This document shows, in pieces, positions 43,485 to 53,364 of a DNA stretch of 64,000 bases. Positions within the stretch are counted from its first letter, which is position 1. Every line of letters starts with the position of its first letter. The notes beneath the pieces are model-generated. The model ran no database searches. It was not told the DNA's origin and was given only the letters and a program-made list of their open reading frames with translations. The position numbers and the translations under genes are program-made. Source of the DNA: Bifidobacterium gallicum DSM 20093 = LMG 11596 (GTDB taxonomy: Bacteria; Actinomycetota; Actinomycetes; Actinomycetales; Bifidobacteriaceae); assembly GCF_000741205.1 (NCBI RefSeq), contig NZ_JGYW01000003.1:124001-188000 (forward strand). The letters are read 5' to 3'.

Positions 43485-44216
43485 ATGAAGCAGCGTACGA
43501 TTTGGTTGTTCATCGCAGTGATCTGCTTGCTGACGATGCTGTGGGGATTCGGCATGCACTCCAACTTCACAGTGCTCATTATTTGGCTCGTGTGCTGGGG
43601 TATCGCGGCCATCGTGTTCTTTGTACTTGCGGGCAACACAGCCGCCGACAAGCGCATCGGCGGCGCGTCGTCACCCGTCAAAAACGTCAACCTGCTGCCC
43701 GATAACTACTGCGCGATCGACGTCATCACGCATTCGCCGGACAGTGATGAACTGATTGAACTCGCCGCGATCCGCGTGCGCTCCGGTAAGCCCGTGGGCC
43801 AGATGGAAACGCTCGTCGCCCAGTCGGGTCCGCTGCCGCAAGACGTGGCCGCACGCACGGGACTGACGGATGCCGCGCTCGCCGGGCAGCCGTCCGTCAA
43901 GCAGGCGATCGAGCAGTTCCTCTCGTTCGTGGGCAACGACACGTTTATCGCGCCGAACGTGGGCCGCATGCAGACTGAACTGTTCTTGGCCGAACGTGCC
44001 AGCGGCGTGCCGATGCACCGCAATATTTTGATCGATCCGCTCATGCTTGAGCAGCAGATGTATCCGGGTGACGACACGTCCTCGATCAACGCGCTGATGA
44101 ACCGCGCCGGTTTGATGGAAGCTCCGGCCACGCGCGCGCTGACGGCCTGCAAGCAGACGGTGGCTTGCTACCGCTGGCTGCGTCAAACGATCATCAACAG
44201 CCGTAAGCAGGCGTGA
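43485..44216 (+). CDS. Membrane-anchored DnaQ-like (DEDD exonuclease fold) protein with missing catalytic acids
   Basis: 243 residues starting at ATG 43485 after a perfect AAGGAGG. Two N-terminal helices (IWLFIAVICLLTMLWGFGMH and FTVLIIWLVCWGIAAIVFFV) anchor it. The soluble part reads like a DnaQ-type exonuclease: YCAIDVITHSPDSDELIELA, AIRVRSGKPVGQMETLVAQS, LPQDVAARTGLTDAALAGQP, FLSFVGNDTFIAPNVGRMQT. Where active enzymes have FDIETTG and AHNAxFD, this one has IDVITHS and APNVGRM, so the first motif Glu and the second Asp are gone. It is therefore probably a binding protein rather than a nuclease. This is a motif comparison, not a database result. A terminator follows. Confidence 0.7.
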   Translation: MKQRTIWLFIAVICLLTMLWGFGMHSNFTVLIIWLVCWGIAAIVFFVLAGNTAADKRIGGASSPVKNVNLLPDNYCAIDVITHSPDSDELIELAAIRVRSGKPVGQMETLVAQSGPLPQDVAARTGLTDAALAGQPSVKQAIEQFLSFVGNDTFIAPNVGRMQTELFLAERASGVPMHRNILIDPLMLEQQMYPGDDTSSINALMNRAGLMEAPATRALTACKQTVACYRWLRQTIINSRKQA

Positions 44217-44285
44217 ACGCTTGGCTGAGTAGGAGCTCAGCTGGGGCGTGCGGGGAGCGTTGTGAACGTCCGCAACGTCCGTAAT

Positions 44286-44336
44286 AAAGCCGCACTGCAG
44301 TAGCTCAAGATTGAGTTGCTGCAGCGCGGCTTTGTG
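44286..44336 (+). terminator. Terminator after the exonuclease-like gene
   Basis: AAAGCCGC(A)CTGCAG(T)AGCTCAA pairs with TTGAGTTGCTGCAGCGCGGCTTT, 44286-44333, followed by GTGT rather than a T run. The rest of 44217-44561 is pyrimidine-rich on the plus strand (CTCCCTCC and CCTCC runs) without a gene. Confidence 0.75.
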
Positions 44337-44561
44337 TATGGTGCGGCTCTCCCTCCGTCTCCCGCAGTCTCCCTCCTTCTCCCGTCGTCCCCTCCCACCC
44401 GTCTCCACCCTCCTCGAGCGTGCGTTAGCCGCCCGTTAGTATACTGGGCTCACCAATGTTCCCGAGACGTTCCCAAGCGCTCGCAAGCGGCTATGCAGAA
44501 CACCGTGGGAAACATTGTGGAACACATGTTCAGACGCAACAACCCGCGGGGAGGAAGCAAT

Positions 44562-45449
44562 ATGGTGGCTGACGAGCGCGTCACGCACGATTCGCAGGAT
44601 GGTTCCGCAGCGGCTTCCATCGATACGGCCGTCAGCAATCCCGCTGCACCTGCTGAACCGTCCGCTTCGGCAACTTCCAGCGCTGCCGCAGCTCCCGCCG
44701 CCCCAACCACTCCAGCTACTCCAGCCACCCCGTCCGCGCAGTCCCCGTCCGCGCAGCCCTCGTCCGCGCAGTCCCCGTCCGCGCAGTCCGAGGCCGCCCC
44801 TGACTCCCCGTCCGTCCCCACGGTTTCCAAGCACCCCACTCCCACGATCGGCGAGACTGACATTTCGTTGGCCGACATTGAAAAGCGCCGCTCGCATCCG
44901 GGAGTTTGGGTGGCAGGCATTATTATTACTCTGCTTGCATTGATAGCGCCGTACTGGTATGGCCGGGCCCTCGCTGTTACGCAAACGCATATGATCATTG
45001 ATCACCTGAGCATGCTCGAACCACGCGGCGTGGCGATGGTCAGCTGGGAAGCCACGTTGCTCGGCTTCATTGGCCTGGGCATGATGATCATTGACCGCCA
45101 CAAAATCGCTTGGTTCTCGCTGTTCACCCTGTGTTTGGTCGTGGAACAGTTCATTGCCGGACTGTCACTGCTGAAGTTCAACTTCTGGAACTCGACCTAC
45201 GTGATTTATGGCGCCAACGCACGCCTCGCCAACGCCGCGAACCTTGGCATCATCGCCGCCGCGCTCGGTTTGGCCGTGTTCGCCGTGGTATGGGTAGGTT
45301 TGCTCGTGTGCATCAAAAAAAACGTCGCCGCTCAACGTGTTGACTCGCGTGTGGGTATCGTTCCTGTTTTTCATCGTCATCGAACTGCTGGCGTTGGCCG
45401 TTGTGCTGTTCGGCGGCTTGATCACGACGGTTTAGTACCGGTCAAGTAA
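44562..45449 (+). CDS. Polytopic membrane protein of unknown function, last helix out of frame after an A8 run
   Basis: ATG 44562 follows GGGGAGGAAG with good spacing; ATG 44493 is in frame upstream but has no site. The first 110 residues are Ala/Pro/Ser-rich with a repeated SPSAQ/PSAQS unit. Four hydrophobic segments follow, including VWVAGIIITLLALIAPYWYG and IAWFSLFTLCLVVEQFIAGL. At CIKKNVAA the frame meets eight A (45315-45322); from there the read frame turns polar and ends at 45449. With one A fewer the next frame gives KKTSPLNVLTRVWVSFLFFI and VIELLALAVVLFGGLITTV, a clear fifth helix, ending at 45435. Function not recognised. Confidence 0.65.
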   Translation: MVADERVTHDSQDGSAAASIDTAVSNPAAPAEPSASATSSAAAAPAAPTTPATPATPSAQSPSAQPSSAQSPSAQSEAAPDSPSVPTVSKHPTPTIGETDISLADIEKRRSHPGVWVAGIIITLLALIAPYWYGRALAVTQTHMIIDHLSMLEPRGVAMVSWEATLLGFIGLGMMIIDRHKIAWFSLFTLCLVVEQFIAGLSLLKFNFWNSTYVIYGANARLANAANLGIIAAALGLAVFAVVWVGLLVCIKKNVAAQRVDSRVGIVPVFHRHRTAGVGRCAVRRLDHDGLVPVK

Positions 45450-45623
45450 TTCCGGACGCCCCGACGCTCCCACGTTCCCGCACTCCCACCTTCCCCACGC
45501 TCCCGCCGCCCCGTTGTCCGTAGGGCGTGGGTACCATTATCGCTTGGCGTACATCGCCCGCGGATCGAGAGCGCTTCCAGCATCGGGTTGGAGGCACCGC
45601 GCAACTCATTTGAGGAGGAAGCC

Positions 45624-45893
45624 GTGGCACTCACGACTGAAGAAAAGAAGCAGATCATCGCTGAATACGCGACTCACGAAGGTGACACCGGCTCGCCTGA
45701 GGTTCAGGTCGCTCTGCTGTCCAAGCGCATCGCTGACTTGACCGAGCACCTCAAGGAGCACAAGCACGATCACCACTCCCGTCGTGGTCTGCTGCTCATG
45801 GTTGGTGACCGTCGTCGTCTGCTTGATTACCTCAAGCGCGAAGACATCGAGCGTTACCGTTCGCTGATTTCCCGCCTCGGCCTGCGTCGATAA
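45624..45893 (+). CDS. rpsO: 30S ribosomal protein S15
   Basis: S15 binds 16S rRNA helix 22 early in assembly. The 89-residue product reads [60 protein letters not shown] and [13 protein letters not shown], complete and canonical. The start is GTG 45624 after GAGGAGGAAGCC. It has its own terminator, and pnp follows 424 bases later, the usual rpsO-pnp order. Confidence 0.97.
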   Translation: MALTTEEKKQIIAEYATHEGDTGSPEVQVALLSKRIADLTEHLKEHKHDHHSRRGLLLMVGDRRRLLDYLKREDIERYRSLISRLGLRR

Positions 45894-45935
45894 TCGACGT
45901 TTAGGCACGTCAAGGCGCGTCAACTTCAAACTTTT

Positions 45936-45971
45936 CAGGTCCGTCCCGTCAAGGGATCGGACCTGTTTTTT
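45936..45971 (+). terminator. Rho-independent terminator after rpsO
   Basis: CAGGTCCG (45936-45943) pairs with CGGACCTG (45958-45965), followed by TTTTTT. Confidence 0.92.
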
Positions 45972-46316
45972 ATTTCCGCATAATCTTCGCAAGCGTTCCG
46001 TTGCCGCACATAGGCATGCCGTTTCGTTTTGTGCCGCTTGCGATGCGCTGCAGGACTCGCTCAGTGATGTGCACGAATCGTACTACAATCAAGCACGGTG
46101 AATAATTGCGGGACGCCAGTGCTAGTGACGCTAGGCTGGCGACGTCAAGCTAGCGGCGCTAGTGACGTTGACGCCAGTGGCGCCCCGGGTACCGCCAGGC
46201 TCCTTGAAGCTGCACGCTGCAGCGTCAGGTGGCGCGAACATCGGCGCCGGTTTCACCTGGGAGCCATGCAGATGGATGAATGAAAAAGGAATAAGAACAC
46301 CCTAAGGAGGAACCCT
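45972..46316 (+). other. pnp leader region
   Basis: About 345 bases without a gene. A 60-base stretch (46112-46179) carries direct repeats of GACGCCAGTG and GCTAGTGACG that can fold back on themselves through GCTAGC/CTAG steps; a pnp leader of this kind can be the target of autoregulation, but no specific site is recognised. Confidence 0.4.
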
Positions 46317-49004
46317 ATGGAGGGTCCCGAAATCAAGGCTGTGGAAGCCGTAATTGACAATGGATCGTTCGGTACGCGCACGCTGCGCTTCGAAACCGGA
46401 CGTCTCGCCCAGCAGGCTGATGGCGCCGTCGCCGCCTATCTTGACGATGATACGATGATCCTGTCCACGACGACTGCCGGATCGAGCCCGAAGGAGAACT
46501 ACGACTTCTTCCCGCTGACCGTGGACGTGGAAGAGAAGATGTATGCCGCCGGCAAGATCCCGGGTTCGTTCTTCCGCCGTGAAGGACGCCCGAGCACCGA
46601 AGCCATTCTGGCTTGCCGCATCATTGACCGCCCGCTGCGCCCGCTGTTCCCGCACACGCTGCGTAACGAAGTGCAGGTTGTGGAAACGATTCTGGCTGTT
46701 AACCCTGATGACGCGTATGACGTGGTGGCCCTGAACGCCGCTTCGGCCTCGACGCTGATTTCCGGTCTGCCGTTCGGCGGCCCGGTGTCGGGCGTGCGCC
46801 TGGCCCTGATCGATGGCCAGTGGGTCGCATTCCCGCGTTGGAGCGAGCGCGAGCGCGCCGTATTCGAAATCGTCGTGGCTGGCCGTGTTGTTGACAATGG
46901 CGACGTCGCTATCGCTATGATCGAGGCTGGTGCTGGCAAGAACGCATGGAAGCTCATCTACGACGAGGGCCACATGAAGCCCGATGAGGAAGTCGTGGCC
47001 GGTGGCCTTGAGGCGGCCAAGCCGTTCATCAAGGTCATTTGCGAAGCCCAGGATGAGCTCAAGAAGCTCGCTGCCAAGGAAACGCGCGAGTTCCAGCTGT
47101 TCCCTGAGTACACGGATGACCTGTATAACCGCATCGACGAGATTGCCCACGCCGATTTGGACGAGGCTCTTTCGATTGCCGAGAAGCTGCCGCGCCAGGA
47201 GCGCATCCATGAAATCAAGGAGAAGGTGCGTGAGGCGCTTTCCCTCGAGTTCACCGACATGGACGAAGCCGAGAAGGAAAAGGAAGTCGGCAACGCGTTC
47301 AAGGAACTGCAGCGCCAGATTGTGCGCCGCCGCATCCTGACTGAGGATTACCGAATCGACGGCCGTGGCTTGCGCGACATCCGCACGTTGTCCGCCGAAG
47401 TCGGCATTGTGCCGCGCGTGCACGGTTCCGCGCTGTTCCAGCGTGGCGAAACGCAGATTCTGGGCGTGACCACGCTCAACATGCTCAAGATGGAGCAGCA
47501 GATTGACGCGCTGTCGGGTCCGACGTCCAAGCGTTACATGCATAACTACGAGATGCCGCCGTATTCGACGGGTGAGACGGGCCGTGTCGGCTCGCCGAAG
47601 CGTCGTGAAATTGGCCACGGCGCGCTGGCTGAGAAGGCCATTGTGCCGGTGCTGCCGAGCCGCGAAGAGTTCCCGTATGCGATCCGCCAGGTCTCCGAGG
47701 CCATCGGTTCGAACGGTTCGACGTCGATGGGTTCCGTGTGCGCGTCCACGCTGTCGCTGCTGGACGCTGGCGTGCCGCTCAAGGCTCCGGTCGCTGGCAT
47801 CGCCATGGGCTTGGTGTCGGGTGACGTTGACGGCAAGCACATTTTCAAGACGCTGACCGATATTCTGGGTGCTGAGGATGCGTTCGGCGACATGGACTTC
47901 AAGGTTGCCGGCACGTCCGAGTTCATTACGGCCCTGCAGCTCGACACGAAGCTCGACGGCATTCCTGCCGACGTGCTGGCTGGCGCGCTCAAGCAGGCTC
48001 ACGAGGCCCGCACCACGATCCTTGAGGTCATCAACGAGTGCATCGACGGCCCGGCTGAGATGAACGAGACGGCTCCGCGTATCATCACGACCGTCGTGCC
48101 TGTCGACAAGATTGGCGAGATCATTGGCCCGAAGGGCAAGATGATCAACCAGATCCAGGAAGACACGGGTGCTGAAATCGCCATTGAGGATGACGGTACG
48201 GTCTTCATTTCGTCCGAAGGTGGCGCTGCCGCCGAGGCCGCCAAGAAGATCATCGACGAGATCGCCAATCCTCACGTGCCACAGGCTGGCGAAACGTACA
48301 CGGGCAAGGTTGTCAAGACCACGAGCTTTGGCGCGTTTGTCAACCTGACTCCGGGCACTGACGGTCTGCTGCACATTTCGCAGATCCGCAATCTCGCCAA
48401 CGGCGAGCGTATCGACGCTGTCGAAGACGTGCTCAAGGAAGGCGACGAAGTCGAGGTTGTCGTCCAGAACGTTGACGACCGTGGCAAGATCAGCCTGGCT
48501 ATTCCGGGTTTTGAAGACCAGGAGTCGGGTGCTCAGCGCTCTTCGGACCGTCCGGCTCGCGACGACCACCGTGACCGCGGTGAGCGCCGTGGCCGCCACG
48601 ACCGTGACGATCGCGATGATCGTCCGCGCCGTGCTCGCCGCGATGACCGCGACGACCGTGATTATGACGACCGTCCGCGCCGTTCTCGCCGCGATTTTGA
48701 CGACGATGATTTTGATGATCGTCCGCGCCGCTCTCGCCGTGACGACCGCGACGACCGTGATTATGATGATCGTCCGCGCCGTTCACGCCGCGATGACCGC
48801 GATGATCGTGACGACCGCCATGAGTACCGTTCGCGCCGCGACCGTGATGATCGCGATGATCGTCCGCGCCGTTCACGCCGTGACGACCGCAACCCGCGTT
48901 ACGCCGCCGACGAGAACTACGACGAGTATCGTGCGGGCCGTGAGGAGCGTCACGAACGTCCGCGCCGCCGCGTGCGCCGCGATTTCGATCCGTACGACGA
49001 CTGA
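46317..49004 (+). CDS. pnp: Polyribonucleotide nucleotidyltransferase / guanosine pentaphosphate synthetase
   Basis: Degrades RNA 3' to 5' by phosphorolysis, and the actinobacterial type is also linked to pppGpp synthesis. It opens [20 protein letters not shown] and has two RNase PH domains, the first with [20 protein letters not shown], the second with [40 protein letters not shown] and a KH domain near [20 protein letters not shown]. The S1 domain starts [20 protein letters not shown]. From about residue 742 to the end (895) there is an extended Arg/Asp tail built on the unit [17 protein letters not shown], much longer than in E. coli PNPase. ATG 46317 follows AAGGAGGAA. Confidence 0.97.
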   Translation: MEGPEIKAVEAVIDNGSFGTRTLRFETGRLAQQADGAVAAYLDDDTMILSTTTAGSSPKENYDFFPLTVDVEEKMYAAGKIPGSFFRREGRPSTEAILACRIIDRPLRPLFPHTLRNEVQVVETILAVNPDDAYDVVALNAASASTLISGLPFGGPVSGVRLALIDGQWVAFPRWSERERAVFEIVVAGRVVDNGDVAIAMIEAGAGKNAWKLIYDEGHMKPDEEVVAGGLEAAKPFIKVICEAQDELKKLAAKETREFQLFPEYTDDLYNRIDEIAHADLDEALSIAEKLPRQERIHEIKEKVREALSLEFTDMDEAEKEKEVGNAFKELQRQIVRRRILTEDYRIDGRGLRDIRTLSAEVGIVPRVHGSALFQRGETQILGVTTLNMLKMEQQIDALSGPTSKRYMHNYEMPPYSTGETGRVGSPKRREIGHGALAEKAIVPVLPSREEFPYAIRQVSEAIGSNGSTSMGSVCASTLSLLDAGVPLKAPVAGIAMGLVSGDVDGKHIFKTLTDILGAEDAFGDMDFKVAGTSEFITALQLDTKLDGIPADVLAGALKQAHEARTTILEVINECIDGPAEMNETAPRIITTVVPVDKIGEIIGPKGKMINQIQEDTGAEIAIEDDGTVFISSEGGAAAEAAKKIIDEIANPHVPQAGETYTGKVVKTTSFGAFVNLTPGTDGLLHISQIRNLANGERIDAVEDVLKEGDEVEVVVQNVDDRGKISLAIPGFEDQESGAQRSSDRPARDDHRDRGERRGRHDRDDRDDRPRRARRDDRDDRDYDDRPRRSRRDFDDDDFDDRPRRSRRDDRDDRDYDDRPRRSRRDDRDDRDDRHEYRSRRDRDDRDDRPRRSRRDDRNPRYAADENYDEYRAGREERHERPRRRVRRDFDPYDD

Positions 49005-49117
49005 TCGGCATGCTTGCGCAGCGTAGGGCGTACGGTCCGTTATTGGACTATTGATTTCTGCTTCTGCGCCGCGTAGGCCACTCAAGCCTCACCGCCGTTA
49101 CCGTTTCGGCTTGACCA

Positions 49118-49153
49118 CAGGCCCCGAAGGTATTGCACCTTCGGGCCTGTGTT
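49118..49153 (+). terminator. Terminator after pnp
   Basis: AGGCCCCGAAGGT pairs with ACCTTCGGGCCT (one bulged C) around ATTGC, followed by GTGTTG. The remaining 49154-49417 contains GCTGCATA-type direct repeats but no gene. Confidence 0.8.
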
Positions 49154-49417
49154 GATATCAGCTGTCCAGCTCGTGAACAAGAAATGCAGGGGGTGTCTGG
49201 CTCCGCAATAATGGCTCAAGTGCCTTCCGAGGCTGCATAAGTTGCATACCGCTGCATATCACTTGGCAACAGTCAAGTACGGCGAACAAGGCTGCATAAG
49301 ATTGCGAACGACTGCACACGGACGGCACCGCAAGGCAAACAAGCATCGAAACGCGTTGCGAATCCCACAAGGAACCGTAACGACTCTTCGACTCGACTGA
49401 AAGGAACGGTGATCCCC

Positions 49418-49996
49418 ATGAGTGCAGGGTGGATCATTCTCATCGTCGTTGTGGTGCTGCTGATCGCCATCGCATTGTGGTTGGTCGCTGTCTACAATTC
49501 ACTCGTCCAGCTGCGCAACCGTGTGGCAAACGGTTGGGCACAGATTGATGTGACGCTCAAGCAACGAGCCGACCTGATTCCGAACCTCGTGGCCACAGTC
49601 AAAGGCTATGCGGCACACGAGTCTTCAGTGTTCGAGCAGGTCACGCGTGCGCGTGCCGTCGCGATGGAAGCCGCCAACAATCCGCATACCACAGTGGCCC
49701 AGCGTGCCGCCGCTGAAGACGCGTTGACGAATGCGTTGTTCAATTTGCGTGCCGTGGCTGAAGCGTATCCGGACCTCAAGGCCAACCAGAACTTCCTGCA
49801 GCTGCAAGGCCAGCTCTCGCAGCTCGAGGAGCGCATCGCTTACGCCCGCCAGTTCTACAACGACGTGGTGCTCAAGTACAACAACGCCATCGCCGTGTTC
49901 CCGAGCAACATTGTGGCGTCGATGTTCGGCTTCCACGAGGACGGCTACTACCAGGTCGACCAGGCCGACCGTGTGGTGCCAACCGTGCAGTTCTGA
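49418..49996 (+). CDS. lemA: LemA family protein
   Basis: Single-pass membrane protein of unknown biochemical role, often paired with DUF2207 or TPM-domain proteins. The 192-residue product has one N-terminal helix ([20 protein letters not shown]), then the LemA signature [40 protein letters not shown] and a long helical hairpin ending with [20 protein letters not shown] and [11 protein letters not shown]. Start is either ATG 49418 or GTG 49409; AAAGGAA lies 2-3 bases before the GTG and 12 before the ATG. The DUF2207 gene follows 179 bases later in the same direction. Confidence 0.92.
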   Translation: MSAGWIILIVVVVLLIAIALWLVAVYNSLVQLRNRVANGWAQIDVTLKQRADLIPNLVATVKGYAAHESSVFEQVTRARAVAMEAANNPHTTVAQRAAAEDALTNALFNLRAVAEAYPDLKANQNFLQLQGQLSQLEERIAYARQFYNDVVLKYNNAIAVFPSNIVASMFGFHEDGYYQVDQADRVVPTVQF

Positions 49997-50175
49997 GCAT
50001 CGCCATGTGATGACGGTTGCGCATTGAGGCGCAACTGATACGCAAATTTGATCAAACCTGGGAGGGTAGGCCGCCTTGCGTGGCTTTCCCTCCCTATTTG
50101 GAATGCCAGCGGAAATAATGCGCCTGATTGTGCACAAACGTGAGATGGGGACGCTGGAGAAGAGAAGGAACTGAA

Positions 50176-52539
50176 GTGGGAAATTTGGCGAAAAAAATTG
50201 TGTGGGCGATAGTTGCCACGCTCATCGCCGCCGCGCTGACGATTGGCATCGGCATAGGGATCGGGGCTGCGGAATCCGACAGCCAGATGAAATACAATTC
50301 ACTCAACTATGACGTGACGGTTGCCGATAACGGCGACCTGCGCATAGTACAAGACATTGACGTGCGGCTCGACAAGCGCGGCAGCGGGGACGACGCGAAG
50401 CCGTGGAGGCAGCTGTACCAGCAGTACACGCTCAACACGAACAACCTGCTTGACATTACCGACATCAGCGTGGAAAACCTGACGACGGGAGAGACCTATA
50501 CGCAAAGCGAGCCTGTCAACGCGGGCAACGTGTATGGAGGCAAGTGGGACACGTCCTATGCCAAGCACTGGTATATCGGCGACATTACCAACGGCGACAC
50601 GTTACCGACCGCATACCGGCCGTTTGACAATGCGGATGCCACATACAAAGCGGATGAGCCACGCAAACGCAAGGTGGAACTCGGTTGGAACATTCCTAAA
50701 ACCATGTCGGCCAAAAGCATGAAGTTCCGCGTCTCCATGACCTGGCGCGGCACAGGCACCACGTATGAGGACGTGACGACGTTCAAATGGGAACCGTTTG
50801 GTGAGAACAACCAGATGCCCATGAACAACGTGAGCGTGAACGTGCATATGCCGAACGTGTGTACGCAAGACACCGGCAAGGAAAACGGCGGCAAAGCGTA
50901 CGGCTCGTCGGCTGAGCGCACGGGTACCAACCCGCTGTGCCGCACGTGGGTGCACTATTCGAAGCAGTCCACGGTCACGCGCAGCGAGGACGGCACGTTG
51001 ACGGTCTCGATGAACCAGGTGCCGACGGGCACGTATCTTGACGTGGTCGCCATGTTCCCGAGCGTTGCTGGACATGCGGCCGTGCGCGGGGAAGACCGTG
51101 ACGCCGCCGCGAGCCTGATCGACTCGGAAGGCGACGAAGAGCGCACATGGTACAAGCACCAGCGCACGAAAGCGATCGTGACGATTGTGGCGTGGCTCGT
51201 CGTGTTCGTTGGCGGACTGGCGTTGACGATTCCGTGCGTGATCAAGGCGCTGCGCGTGCGCAAGTATGCCGAGTATCTGGGTGGTATCGAGTATTGGCGC
51301 GAGCCGCTGCATATGACTCCGGCCGTGGCCGCGCAAATCAACCAGGTGCTCAAGTCGACGTCGCCTGGCGGCGTGGACAAGGAGATGATGGGCGCGACGA
51401 TGCTTTCGCTGATTTCACGCAAGTTCATCGCCGTGTATCCAGGTCCCGCGTCGATGTATGCGGGCATTGACATGAGCCGCGTGCATCCTGCGGGTTTGGC
51501 GCAGTTCGCCGAGCAGCGCCTGGCTATGGATCCATCGATGGCCAAAGCGAACACGAACACGATTGTGCTGCTGCCGCCAGCGTACGACATGCAGGCGTTG
51601 CTGACGTTGAGCCCGTCGGAACGCACGCTGCTTGACATGCTGCAGGAAGCGAGCAGGCTGATTGGCAATCTGCCCGTGTTCGACATGAACGCGATGAAGC
51701 ACCAGTTCAAGAAGCATGCGAAGAAGGGCGCTGCGGCGATCGCGGCGTTCGAGGACGCGTGCCGCAAGGAGCTCGATGCGTCGAAGGCGCTGGCCACGGT
51801 GCGCGGTGGTGTATATGCGATGGGTGTGATTGGCATGATCCTCGGCATCATTTCGATGATGGCGTTCACATTGATCGACGGCATGCTGGCGTTGGCGTTC
51901 ATCATTGGCATTCCAGTGACGTTCCTCGGCTTCCTTGGCGTCATGCTGATGCCGGCCCGCGTCTTTACCGGCCAGCCCGATGATTGGGCGACAGCTGGCG
52001 GTTCGGGTGCAGCCGGTGTGGCTGGAGTGGCCGGCAGCGCTGGCGGTGCAGATGCTGCAGGTGCGCTGCCGAAGTACGTTCCTGACGGTCCGGGCCAGCA
52101 GATGGCCGGCCATGTGCAGGGCTTGCGCCGTTATCTGCTTGATTTCTCGGACTTCTCGGACCGTGGCGTGTTGGATTTGATGTTGTGGGACCAATATCTG
52201 GTGTTTGCCACGGCGTTCGGCATCGCCGACAAGGCCATGGCCCAGTTGCGCCAGGCATATCCGCAGTTGTCGGACCAGCGCTGGCTTGACGAACACGGAT
52301 ACCATTCGTCGAACATCTACTGGTCGAACCGCACGTATGTGGCCGGTTCGGTGTTTGCCAGCATGAACATCAGTTCGGGAATGTCGGGCTTTAGCGATTT
52401 GGGATCGGCGCTTTCGTCGAGCATGAACAGCATCAGCAACACGATCAGCGCCGCGAACTCGAGCAGCAGCAGTGGTGGCGGTGGCAGCTTCGGCGGTTCG
52501 GGCGGTGGCTCAGGCGGCGGCTCATTCGGTGGCCGCTGA
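50176..52539 (+). CDS. DUF2207 membrane protein (LemA partner)
   Basis: 787 residues starting at GTG 50176 with AAGGAA five bases upstream. An N-terminal helix (IVWAIVATLIAAALTIGIGI) serves as signal anchor, followed by the DUF2207 extracellular domain with YNSLNYDVTVADNGDLRIVQ. A second helix (VTIVAWLVVFVGGLALTIPC) near residue 340 starts the cytoplasmic part; further helices lie around IGMILGIISMMAFTLIDGML and LAFIIGIPVTFLGFLGVMLM. The C-terminus is low-complexity Ser/Gly (SSSSGGGGSFGGSGGGSGGG). Similar proteins occur beside lemA in many Actinobacteria; the function is not known, probably envelope related. Confidence 0.88.
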   Translation: MGNLAKKIVWAIVATLIAAALTIGIGIGIGAAESDSQMKYNSLNYDVTVADNGDLRIVQDIDVRLDKRGSGDDAKPWRQLYQQYTLNTNNLLDITDISVENLTTGETYTQSEPVNAGNVYGGKWDTSYAKHWYIGDITNGDTLPTAYRPFDNADATYKADEPRKRKVELGWNIPKTMSAKSMKFRVSMTWRGTGTTYEDVTTFKWEPFGENNQMPMNNVSVNVHMPNVCTQDTGKENGGKAYGSSAERTGTNPLCRTWVHYSKQSTVTRSEDGTLTVSMNQVPTGTYLDVVAMFPSVAGHAAVRGEDRDAAASLIDSEGDEERTWYKHQRTKAIVTIVAWLVVFVGGLALTIPCVIKALRVRKYAEYLGGIEYWREPLHMTPAVAAQINQVLKSTSPGGVDKEMMGATMLSLISRKFIAVYPGPASMYAGIDMSRVHPAGLAQFAEQRLAMDPSMAKANTNTIVLLPPAYDMQALLTLSPSERTLLDMLQEASRLIGNLPVFDMNAMKHQFKKHAKKGAAAIAAFEDACRKELDASKALATVRGGVYAMGVIGMILGIISMMAFTLIDGMLALAFIIGIPVTFLGFLGVMLMPARVFTGQPDDWATAGGSGAAGVAGVAGSAGGADAAGALPKYVPDGPGQQMAGHVQGLRRYLLDFSDFSDRGVLDLMLWDQYLVFATAFGIADKAMAQLRQAYPQLSDQRWLDEHGYHSSNIYWSNRTYVAGSVFASMNISSGMSGFSDLGSALSSSMNSISNTISAANSSSSSGGGGSFGGSGGGSGGGSFGGR

Positions 52540-52775
52540 TCTGACGGTCTGCCGCCAGCGCTGACCGAGTATGGCACGGTTTGTCCGGTCGCATATGCAC
52601 ATCATCGTTTGCTGAACAAACGCTGTGGATATGCGGCAGGATGAATCTTCAGGGAACTTTCAAGTGCGGGTTGCTATAACAAAGCCAACACCCCGCGCAT
52701 GCATCCGTGACTGCCATGCCGCTTCCAAGGCGGTGTGGGTGCCGATGCCATGCCCATAGCTTGAAAGGATTGATC

Positions 52776-53207
52776 ATGGACGCCATTCGTATGACTTCCG
52801 CGCACACCGCTTTGATGGAACAGTTCCCGATTGAGAAGGACGCCATTGAGCGTCACAGCATCATCGAGAACCCGCTCGTGCAAAACGAGCTCGTGGTCCT
52901 CGACGCGGGTCAGGAGATTGCTGAGCATGCTTCCGACCAGCTCGTCATCGTCACGCTGATCAACGGTTCCATCGAGTTCACTGTGCAAGACACTGTGCAG
53001 TACATGCATGGCGGCGACGTGATCTACATGGTTCCGGGTGAGCTGCACAAGGTCAAGGCCATGGAACAGAGCTACATGTCGCTCACGAAGATCAATGCCA
53101 AGGCTGTGGATTGCCTCGAAGACGAAGAGGCCGAGAAGGAAGCCAAAGCACTCGAAAAGGAAGAAGCCGACGCCGGCAAGTGTGACGGCTGCGGCTGCGG
53201 CAAGTGA
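52776..53207 (+). CDS. Cupin-domain protein with Cys-rich metal-binding-like tail
   Basis: 143 residues starting at ATG 52776 after AAAGGA. A small single-domain cupin core is visible: VVLDAGQEIAEHASDQLVIV, TLINGSIEFTVQDTVQYMHG, GDVIYMVPGELHKVKAMEQS; the His residues of AEH and GELH fit the cupin metal site. A charged Glu/Lys helix (EDEEAEKEAKALEKEEADAG) then leads to the tail KCDGCGCGK with three Cys in six residues. The cupin alone is common; the acidic arm plus Cys cluster is unusual and suggests metal carriage or redox sensing. It stands alone between a gene end and a terminator. The function is unknown. Confidence 0.8.
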   Translation: MDAIRMTSAHTALMEQFPIEKDAIERHSIIENPLVQNELVVLDAGQEIAEHASDQLVIVTLINGSIEFTVQDTVQYMHGGDVIYMVPGELHKVKAMEQSYMSLTKINAKAVDCLEDEEAEKEAKALEKEEADAGKCDGCGCGK

Positions 53208-53267
53208 TATACCGCTAGCTGATCGGGACCGCATGGACCAGCGCTGCTGGTTTGCGTGAACCGGAAT

Positions 53268-53306
53268 AAAAGGCCCGCAATGGTAATGCCATTGCGGGCC
53301 TTTGTT
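53268..53306 (+). terminator. Rho-independent terminator after the cupin gene
   Basis: AAAGGCCCGCAATGG (53268-53282) pairs perfectly with CCATTGCGGGCCTTT around TAATG, followed by GTTCTG. Confidence 0.88.
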
Positions 53307-53364
53307 CTGTCTGTTGTGGTGTTAATAATAGGTTCGCGTAGAAGGAATAACGGGAGGGGTTGCG

